Origin: Tannerella sp.
GTDB taxonomy: Bacteria; Bacteroidota; Bacteroidia; Bacteroidales; Tannerellaceae
Assembly (NCBI GenBank): GCA_031276175.1
Contig: JAISNP010000136.1
Span: 1 to 41,700 of the forward strand
Direction: 5' to 3'
DNA: 41,700 bases
Shown here: positions 35,784 to 41,700 of the stretch, one piece after another
Layout: each line of letters starts with the position of its first letter
Position numbering within the stretch: position 1 is the stretch's first letter
The notes under the pieces: model-generated
Seen by the model: the letters and a program-made list of their open reading frames with translations, nothing else
Database searches by the model: none
What the model was told of the DNA's origin: nothing
Made by a program: the position numbers and the translations under genes

Positions 35784-35909
35784 TTCTCGCCCGAAGCGGA
35801 GAGATTTCCGCTCCGAAGATCTCCATCCTCGCTTTTAGCACCTCGCAAGGTTCTCCGAGAACCTTAATCCTCGCTTTTAGAACCTCGCGAGGTTCTCTTA
35901 TCCCAAGTA
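35784..35909. repeat. 42-bp quasi-palindromic array (3 units)
   Basis: The core TCCTCGCTTTTAG recurs at 35826 and 35868, 42 bp apart, with a diverged unit at 35784. Dyads include GAACCTCGCGAGGTTC (perfect) and AGGTTCTCCGAGAACCT. The - strand frame is open and gives 14-residue repeats such as GEPCEVLKARMEIF. TTATCCCAAGTAA occurs twice just after the array. It starts 26 bases after the sigma gene stop. Confidence 0.85.
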
Positions 35910-36012
35910 AAACCTTATCCCAAGTAATCGTCCAATTACCACCTATAAGCCTGATAGTCATCACGACTTTTAATAATATTTAAAAGATAATATTGTTTAC
36001 TTTGTTGACGGA

Positions 36013-36026
36013 GCGAAATGTTTCGC
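36013..36026 (+). promoter_or_regulatory. small palindrome before the first recombinase
   Basis: GCGAAATGTTTCGC is a perfect 6-bp inverted repeat 22 bases before the ATG. TTACTTTG at about 35997-36004 resembles a -7 box with one mismatch. The palindrome could be an operator or a leader hairpin. Confidence 0.35.
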
Positions 36027-36048
36027 CCGATAAAAAAAGAAAGTAAAC

Positions 36049-37287
36049 ATGGAAAAAAACAGCAAAAACATTGGTGTTCTCATCAAGTTGTGTGAGAATC
36101 ACTTGAGAAAACTTGGCTACTCCCAATCTTGTATTGAACTGCATCTGCGTAAGTGGCAGCAAGGCATAAAGCGGTATATGGATGAGAATGGCATATCCGA
36201 ATATAACAGGGATGTAGGAGAACAATATCTGCGTATTGCCACAAAGGGTCAAGCGGCATCGACAGTCCGATGCAAAGTTCGTAACATACACATTCTTACA
36301 GAGTACATTGAATGTACAACAATCAGTAAGAGAATTGTTCCGTTAGTAAGTTATCCGCTTCATGGTGAAATTGGAGCTGTAGCGAATCTGTTTTTGCAGG
36401 AAATGCAATCTTCAAGACGTTGTGATCTAACAGTTCAAGAACATCGTCGTATGCTTAGTTATTTTATTGCAGGATTGTCGTTGAAGTCCAAAAGCAAGAT
36501 CAAAGAAATAACAGAGCGGGATATTTTGGATTTTATTGATTCGGCGCAACATTGTAAAGATAAACATTTCAATACGATGCGTCTGTTTTTCCGTTTTCTT
36601 TACGAACACAAGCATATCACGGGGAATATGGAATATATTTTGGGAAGGAATAATTTCCCTAAACGGGAGAAGCTTCCTTCCGTATATACATCAGAAGAAA
36701 TTAAGCAGGTAGAAGAATCGGTTGATTCCGCCAGCCCTGCAGGAAAGCGTGATTACGCGATTCTCCTGCTGGCCTCCAGACTTGGACTGAGAGCTTCCGA
36801 CATCTGCGGCTTACAATTCTCTAATATAGACTGGGATAAGAACATTATCCGACTAACACAATATAAGACGCAACGTGAAATAGAGTTGCCTTTGCTGACG
36901 GATATTGGAGAGGCCATTATCAACTATTTAAGATACGGAAGACCTGTTTCTGATTTGCCTCAAATCTTTTTGACGGCAACAGCGCCTTATCGGGTACTGA
37001 ATCACATAGGCATGAATGGGATCGTCAGCCGAATTATGAAAAACTCAGGCGTTAATATCAACAACAGAAAGTTCGGACCTCACTCCATGCGTCATTCTTT
37101 GGCAAGTCAACTGTTGAAAAATGGCATATCATTACCTGTAATATCAGAAACGTTGGGACATGAAAAGACTCAAACTACCATGGAATATCTCCGCATCGAC
37201 CTTGACAATCTGTTAAAATGTACTCTTGATGTACCCCTTGTCAATCCGGAATTTTATGAGCGGAAAGGAGGAATCTTTTATGAATAA
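36049..37287 (+). CDS. tyrosine recombinase, first of a trio
   Basis: A 412-residue integrase-like recombinase with an N-terminal SAM-like core-binding part and a complete catalytic domain: Arg248 (GLRASDICGLQ), His345 and Arg348 (HSMRHSLASQLL), His371 (LGHEKTQTTMEY) and nucleophile Tyr380. Its last 8 bases overlap the second recombinase gene, whose GGAGG ribosome site lies inside this gene. Three consecutive overlapping recombinases are the hallmark of recombinase-in-trio (RIT) elements and resemble Tn554 TnpA/B/C. This is the only one of the three that looks intact. Confidence 0.88.
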   Translation: MEKNSKNIGVLIKLCENHLRKLGYSQSCIELHLRKWQQGIKRYMDENGISEYNRDVGEQYLRIATKGQAASTVRCKVRNIHILTEYIECTTISKRIVPLVSYPLHGEIGAVANLFLQEMQSSRRCDLTVQEHRRMLSYFIAGLSLKSKSKIKEITERDILDFIDSAQHCKDKHFNTMRLFFRFLYEHKHITGNMEYILGRNNFPKREKLPSVYTSEEIKQVEESVDSASPAGKRDYAILLLASRLGLRASDICGLQFSNIDWDKNIIRLTQYKTQREIELPLLTDIGEAIINYLRYGRPVSDLPQIFLTATAPYRVLNHIGMNGIVSRIMKNSGVNINNRKFGPHSMRHSLASQLLKNGISLPVISETLGHEKTQTTMEYLRIDLDNLLKCTLDVPLVNPEFYERKGGIFYE

Positions 37288-38282
37288 GTATATATTTAAT
37301 AGCGTTTTAGCCCCTTATATGGACAGTTTCCTGCAAATGAAGGAAACAATGGGCTTTGGACAAGTCAAGTTTAGATTGATATTTAAAGAGTTCGATAAGT
37401 TTTTCATTGAAAATGATGTTACAGAACCGTGTATTACACAATCGTTGATATCAAGATGGAATGCTACCCGTGTAAACGATAGTTGCAGAACACTGTATGA
37501 TAAATATTCCGTCATATCCCAATTTAGCAAATATATGTGCCATCTGGGATACCCCTGTTATGTTCCCCGTTTGCCAAGAAGACTGTTCAACAATTTTATC
37601 CCCTATATCTTTACTCATGAACAGATCGCACAAATCTTGAAGACCTGTGATTCTTTGGTAATGCCGAACCATAATATGGAGAGCAAGTTATTTGCGCTTG
37701 CCGCATTGTTCAGGCTGCTGTACAGTACAGGGCTGCGTATCAGCGAAGCAACATCCTTAAAAAACGAAGATGTTGATTTTGAGCGGCGCCATATCATCAT
37801 CAGAAAAACGAAAACTCAACGACAGCGATTGATTCCGCTCAACGTTACGATGCTGCAAGTGATGCTTCAGTACAGGAACGCACGTCAGAGGCTTCCGTTA
37901 CCAAACATTGGCAATCCCGACAACTTCTTCTTTGTATTACCATCAGGAAAACCGCTAAACAAAGGCAATGCCTACGGGTGGTTCAGGAAAATATTAAAGA
38001 AATGTGGAATACCGCATCTCGGCAAGAATCATGGACCTCGAGTTCATGACTTGCGACACACTTGCGCGGTACACTCTTTGATGAAACAAGTGAAAGAAGG
38101 AGCGGACATTTACTGCATACTGCCTGTTATATCCGTGTTTCTTGGGCATAAAACGATAAAGGGAACCGAGTTATAATAAGACTTACTCAAGAAATGTATC
38201 CTGAAATAATCAAACAGGAACAGGCTGTCACTTCGTTTGTTTTTCCATCACAACCTAAAATCGAACTTAATTATGAAGACTG
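37280..38282 (+). pseudogene. tyrosine recombinase, second of a trio, frameshifted
   Basis: The frame from ATG 37280 (after GGAGG at 37267-37271) carries Arg153 (TGLRISEATSL), His256, Arg259 and His290 (FLGHKTIKGTE), then stops at 38174-38176. The expected next residues contain the catalytic tyrosine. Another frame continues the family C-terminus (RLTQEMYPEIIKQE) to a stop at 38282, so a small indel at about 38170-38178 has broken the gene and removed the nucleophile. The downstream end overlaps the third recombinase start by 10 bases. Confidence 0.82.
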
Positions 38283-38626
38283 ATTTTGCCAAATATCTGA
38301 CATCGTTCTTTGTGGAATATCTTTCGGGAGAACGGGGGGTAAGTCCCAATACCATTAGATCCTACAGTAATACCTTTACATTGTTACTTGGCTATATGGA
38401 CGAAGTCAAACATGTCAAGGCCGACAGGTTAAAAATGGAACAAATCACCCGAGGGGTGGTACTCGACTTTTTGAATTGGTTGCAGAACAGCAGGCAGAAT
38501 GGGAATACCACCGGAAACCAAAGGCTGGCAGCTGCTTATATAGATATTATTCCGGTATCAAAGGATGGAGGTTCTTGGGAAAAAGACTCTCGGCTGAAAG
38601 CTTGGTTAAAGGATTTAGGAAAATGA
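38273..38626 (+). pseudogene. tyrosine recombinase, third of a trio, truncated
   Basis: 117 codons. Residues 1-85 are the core-binding domain (RGVSPNTIRSYSNTF, VVLDFLNWLQNSR, NQRLAA). Directly after NQRLAA the homology ends and an unrelated tail (AYIDIIPVSKDGGSW, RLKAWLKDLG) follows that I do not recognise. The whole catalytic domain is missing, so the element has lost its right part. Confidence 0.75.
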
Positions 38627-38638
38627 AAACAATATATT

Positions 38639-38716
38639 GTTATCCAAAGTTGTTTTATAAAGTAAGAGACTCAAATCGCTGATTTACTAATAACTTTATT
38701 GGACACTTTGGATAAC
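38639..38716. repeat. 78-bp inverted-repeat element
   Basis: GTTATCCAAAGT (38639-38650) and ACTTTGGATAAC (38705-38716) are perfect 12-bp inverted repeats, with ATAAAGT/ACTTTAT nested inside. A direct copy of CTTTGGATAAC follows at 38723-38733. It lies at the junction between the broken recombinase and the transporter stub and may mark the insertion or deletion point. Confidence 0.7.
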
Positions 38717-39163
38717 GATGTTCTTTGGATAACTATATCGGAGCGTTTCATGAAACTGCGGAACGGAATACATGTCCGGATTCGCGAACACGACGGGAAA
38801 AACACAAACTTTATGATCCTGCTCGGATATATCATCATGTCTCATCCCGACTGGAAAAAAAGTCATCTGAAGATATTCCTGACCAGTACGAAGGAGGATT
38901 TCTCGGAAGTAAAAGAAGTGCTGGAGAAACGGATTGCCGAAGGACGACTGCCCATCACGCTTGCCAATATCGAATTTGTCACGATGGACGAAGGATGTAA
39001 ATTCAGCGACGTGGTAGAAAAATACTCGTCGCAGGCAGCGCTGACGATCGTCGGCTTCCACGAAGACCGCCTGAAACACGACCCGATGAACCTCTTTACC
39101 GACTTTAACAACACGGGCGATCTGTTTTTCGTGAACTCCTCGAACGCAAAAGAGATAAAGTAA
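38666..39163 (+). pseudogene. C-terminal stub of an SLC12-like cation-chloride/amino acid transporter
   Basis: About 165 codons open from 38666, with a TTG at 38699 and first ATG at 38750. KLRNGIHVRIREHD, NFMILLGYIIMSHPDWKK, LPITLANIEFVTMD and AALTIVGFHEDRLKHDP resemble the cytoplasmic C-terminal domain of Bacteroidetes Na-K-Cl-type (APC superfamily) transporters as I remember them. No membrane part lies upstream in the window; the recombinase remnants are there instead. So this is probably the tail of a transporter cut by insertion and deletion. A free soluble protein is the alternative. Confidence 0.55.
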
Positions 39164-39183
39164 AGAAGCCGGCGCGAAGCGAT

Positions 39184-40308
39184 TTATTCCATGTCAAAAG
39201 CAAAAAACGGATCGTCGTCATTCGTCGATAAGAGATAAATCCGCTTGTTTTTCTCATCCACCGTAAAATACCCCCATTTGTCCAGTTTGTATTTGCGCAC
39301 CGGATTCCCGTTCCAATCATACTGCTCGACAAAGATATAACACCGGTTCCGGCCATTATCCCTTCCGACTTCCATCGGTGTACGACCGCTGTATAAGAAA
39401 TAAACATAATCTTCGCCGGCGCAAACGCCCCAGTAATGCGTTACATTCGCGTCTAAGCCGTTCATCCTGTACGGCGAGTTTTCATCGAACGTATTCCGTT
39501 CAAAATTCACCGTCCTGACGGCCTGCGCTTCCATATCCATGAATTTGATAATCTTGAAGTATTTGTACGCATAAGCCATTCTGTCCCGTCCGGGATTCAC
39601 GGCGAAATCACCAATGTACGCAGTCCAGGATTTCATGCCGGGGTTCAGACTCAAGTTGAATACTTCCCGCGTGAGGGTAGAATCGCCGGATTTCACGGCC
39701 CGGAAGATAGTCTTTCCCGTACTGCTGCTTTCTACATACACAAAATCATCGGGGGCAACGTTCACCAAGTATTTATCGCTTCCCATACGCCGGTGAGCTT
39801 TCGAGAACTCGAACGGAGATAAAGCCAACTCCCCCGATTTCTCAAGCCGGTACAGTTTCTGATTCGCAGTCTCAAAGAGATACGCCAGAACCGTCGTATC
39901 CCGGGAAGGTACTAAAGACGGGAAGGAAAATTCGCCGGGCCCTCTCCCGATCCTGCCGCTGAAGCCCGCAAAGCGCATATCCGGCAGGGAAAAGTGCATG
40001 AGGACGTGTTCTTCCACTCTGTTCTTTACGATCAGCCGGTTGCCGCGCACCAGCATCTCGGCCTCGCTAACCTTGAAAATCACCGTATCGTTATCCAGAT
40101 GTTTGCCCGTGAGAGGAATGATTTCTCCAAACGGGTCTTTGTTTTTGTAAAACACCTCGCCGCTTTCCAGAGGTTCTAAAACTTTGACGTCTTCTTTCGC
40201 CGGCGCGGAAACTGTCAGGGTTTCAGCATTCCGTTCCTGTTTCCGGGAAGAAAACGAACAGCCGGCAACCGCAAAATAAAATAGACAGCAGATACATAAA
40301 TTTTTCAT
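39184..40308 (-). CDS. BF3164-like 6-bladed beta-propeller lipoprotein
   Basis: A 374-residue lipoprotein (lipobox AVAGC, Cys17). After a short linker the sequence is a run of beta strands typical of the TolB/6-bladed propeller proteins common in Bacteroidales (GRIGRGPGEFSFPS, VYFLYSGRTPMEV, KWGYFTVDEKNKRIYLL). The GRGPGEF motif is a good family mark. Function is unknown; such proteins sit on the cell surface or periplasmic side and often occur alone, as here. It is convergent with the transporter stub and has its own promoter. Confidence 0.82.
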   Translation of the reverse strand: MKNLCICCLFYFAVAGCSFSSRKQERNAETLTVSAPAKEDVKVLEPLESGEVFYKNKDPFGEIIPLTGKHLDNDTVIFKVSEAEMLVRGNRLIVKNRVEEHVLMHFSLPDMRFAGFSGRIGRGPGEFSFPSLVPSRDTTVLAYLFETANQKLYRLEKSGELALSPFEFSKAHRRMGSDKYLVNVAPDDFVYVESSSTGKTIFRAVKSGDSTLTREVFNLSLNPGMKSWTAYIGDFAVNPGRDRMAYAYKYFKIIKFMDMEAQAVRTVNFERNTFDENSPYRMNGLDANVTHYWGVCAGEDYVYFLYSGRTPMEVGRDNGRNRCYIFVEQYDWNGNPVRKYKLDKWGYFTVDEKNKRIYLLSTNDDDPFFAFDME

Positions 40309-40334
40309 GACCGTATGATTTATAATTTAATGCA

Positions 40335-40342
40335 CAAATGTA
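40335..40342 (-). promoter_or_regulatory. -7 box of the propeller lipoprotein gene
   Basis: TACATTTG on the - strand. A leader of about 22 nt to the ATG at 40308. No clear -33 box. Confidence 0.5.
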
Positions 40343-40538
40343 GCATTTATTTCCGTCTGTCCGTCCGTACATAATCCGGAAATTTAATCTTGCAGACTCA
40401 TCCGGTATGGATAACGAATAGTCTTCACATCGACCGCCGATAAAAAAAAGAATCTCCCGGCGTATCGTCTCCCGGCGGAATCGGATCAACAATGACTTCT
40501 ACATATCTTATCCCGAATTCACGCAGTTCATAGTTTAC

Positions 40539-41324
40539 AGTGACTTTGTTGCAACGGCAGTCACGACAGGATGATTCTTTTCTGTCGTTGTATAAGAATT
40601 AACTGACTTTGTAAGCATCGGGCATACCAATCCCTCTAATTATTTAGGGTTACACATTTGAGGCAGACCTCTGTTTTTTGATTTTCAAATGTTCTGGCAT
40701 CCAACTCTCCGCCGAAAAATGGTCTTGTACCGGAACATCACTACTTCGTTCGGACTTCGTCGATGGTAGCCGGTTTGTTTTTTCCGGTGTTTCGACCGGC
40801 CATGTTTACGCACTTTCCATTCCCCTTCTCCATACACCTTCAAGCCCGTCGAATCTATTCCGATGGCTAAGTTTTCGCCCGATTCCAACCGATTCCCTAT
40901 GTCTACAGGCAGGCTCTTTTGACGCCGGCAAAGCGTAGTATAATCCGGTACGGCAAAATGACTTTTGCTCGTCAGCATAAACAGACTGCGCATAAAACCC
41001 GTACTTTGACGCAAGCGCAGTCTATAGTTGATTTTCGGTAACAGGCAACATTGAATGATGCTGTCGGAATACGTTTGTTCTCCTACTTCCTTCTGCTTTT
41101 TACTCACTTCTTCCCATTCTTTGAGGACGGAATCTTCCGGCCACAAGGTTAAACTGCCTCGACGACATAAACTTTGGTTGTAAGTCTTCCGGTTTCTGAT
41201 TTTATCTTTGTTCCGGGTTGTTGGAATGTTACTCATATATCTGTATTTTTTTGCTTCCAAATACAAAAATACATCCAATAACCCATTTTTCATGTTTGTA
41301 TACTGCCGTTGCAACAAAGTCACT
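40539..41324 (-). mobile_element. IS5-type insertion sequence remnant with perfect 23-bp ends
   Basis: The 23 bases at 40539-40561 and 41302-41324 are exact inverted repeats (inner part GTTGCAACGGCAGT). The element is 786 bp, shorter than a typical IS5-type element of about 1.0-1.2 kb, because the transposase has lost its middle. I saw no direct target duplication flanking the ends. Confidence 0.88.
40636..41236 (-). pseudogene. IS5-family transposase, internally deleted and frameshifted
   Basis: From ATG 41236 the N-terminal half is normal (LTLWPEDSVLKEW, YRLRLRQSTGFMRSL, first catalytic Asp in IGIDSTGLKVYG, WKVRKHGRSKHR). It then jumps to the C-terminal YREK region (GYHRRSPNEVVMFRYKTIF), so the segment with the second catalytic Asp is gone. 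One extra base after KTIF shifts the frame; in the next frame GGELDARTFENQ continues to a stop at 40636. Inactive. Confidence 0.85.
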
Positions 41325-41365
41325 TGAAGTTCGAAAAGAAAAAAAGTGATGCGCGGATTCCGGAA

Positions 41366-41450
41366 AAGAAATAACCATTTCACGCGAAAAGGTTATCCTT
41401 CTCGATCAAAAGGGTTATCCTTCTTACACAAAAAGGTTAACCCTTTTATC
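41366..41450. repeat. short array of about 22-bp quasi-palindromic units
   Basis: GGTTA recurs at 41391, 41413 and 41435 in units of the form AAAAGGGTTATCCTT, with a reversed, diverged unit before them (ATAACCATTTC). The last copy, AAAAGGTTAACCCTTTT, is palindromic around GTTAAC as in the 21-bp array at 12.5 kb. Confidence 0.65.
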
Positions 41451-41700
41451 TTTTGCCTTCCGCTTTGCGTGGGGGAAAGAAACGGGGGGGGATGTAACAT
41501 GCGGCAGAAGGATTGAAATCACAGACGAGTAGTTGCGATTTTATATTCCCATGATAAATTCATATTATTTCTATTTTTATTATATGTATATCGGATATGA
41601 TACCTCAACCGGCCGGAAGCCGCAATCTTCCGTTCCGGAAGCCGTCGTCCGGACGGGCAAAAGGACTTCCGGGGCGCGAAAAGCGCCGGAATCCTCACAT
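41451..41700. other. gene-free right end
   Basis: No gene supported. The last 90 bases contain several short inverted pairs (GGCGCGAAAAGCGCC, CCGTCGTCCGGACGG and repeated CCGGAAG), possibly another array running off the window. Confidence 0.4.

Larger units (their letters stand above)
36049..38626 (+). mobile_element. decayed recombinase-in-trio (RIT-like) element
   Basis: Three consecutive, overlapping tyrosine recombinase genes of different subfamilies, of which only the first is intact. The composition is lower in GC than the left part of the window. I found no convincing terminal inverted repeats, and the right end was probably lost with the third catalytic domain. Confidence 0.7.

Overview
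The window is a piece of a Bacteroidales chromosome, probably from the Tannerellaceae/Porphyromonadaceae side. Four things point there: promoters of the Bacteroidetes type (TTTG, about 19-22 bases, TAnnTTTG), mostly weak Shine-Dalgarno sites, lineage-specific families (HYC_CC_PP small protein, HU-CCDC81/SPOR protein, DUF4369/TlpA-like lipoprotein, BF3164-like propeller lipoprotein, LptD of Bacteroidetes type), and the gltB-gltD-asnB cluster. I cannot name a species. The core is GC-rich. A right-hand accessory part from about 32.4 kb is visibly AT-rich and full of broken mobile DNA.

Layout. 1-716: intergenic, two terminator-like hairpins and the gltB promoter. 717-12439: eight genes on + with gaps of 36 bases or less (glutamate synthase large and small subunits, asparagine synthetase B, two dTDP-rhamnose precursor enzymes, RecR, a family 2 glycosyltransferase, a GNAT acetyltransferase), which could form one long operon. 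12505-12735: eleven 21-bp quasi-palindromic tandem repeats. 12909-20908: a copper/silver efflux locus with a cysteine-rich small protein, a CusA-type RND pump, an outer membrane channel with methionine-rich inserts, a CusB-type adaptor with metal-binding domains at both ends, and a lipoprotein carrying a copy of the adaptor's C-terminal domain. It runs on into an NfeD membrane protease. 22350-25100: lptD, convergent. 25.4-25.9 kb: a second tandem array with a 42-bp period. 26019-30723 (-): HD-domain protein, lptB, HU/SPOR protein, HIT protein, greA with a terminator in its leader, and a thioredoxin-fold lipoprotein. 30813-32356 (+): KdsD-type isomerase and a PfkB sugar kinase, translationally coupled.

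32357-41700 is accessory DNA. It holds an IS110 fragment, two copies of a ~99-bp hairpin repeat, a candidate attenuator RNA, an AT-rich lipoprotein and membrane protein pair, an orphan ECF sigma factor, a third (42-bp) array, a decayed recombinase-in-trio element (one intact and two broken tyrosine recombinases), the C-terminal stub of a transporter, a BF3164-like lipoprotein, an IS5-type fossil with perfect ends, and a short fourth array.

The observations I rate highest are: (i) four separate arrays of quasi-palindromic units whose periods are 21, 42, 42 and about 22 bp, that is two or four helical turns and, in the first three, whole codons; (ii) an intrinsic terminator between the greA promoter and the greA start, resembling the GraL arrangement of Escherichia coli; (iii) a leader RNA at 33.12-33.22 kb with mutually exclusive stems, one ending in a U-tract.
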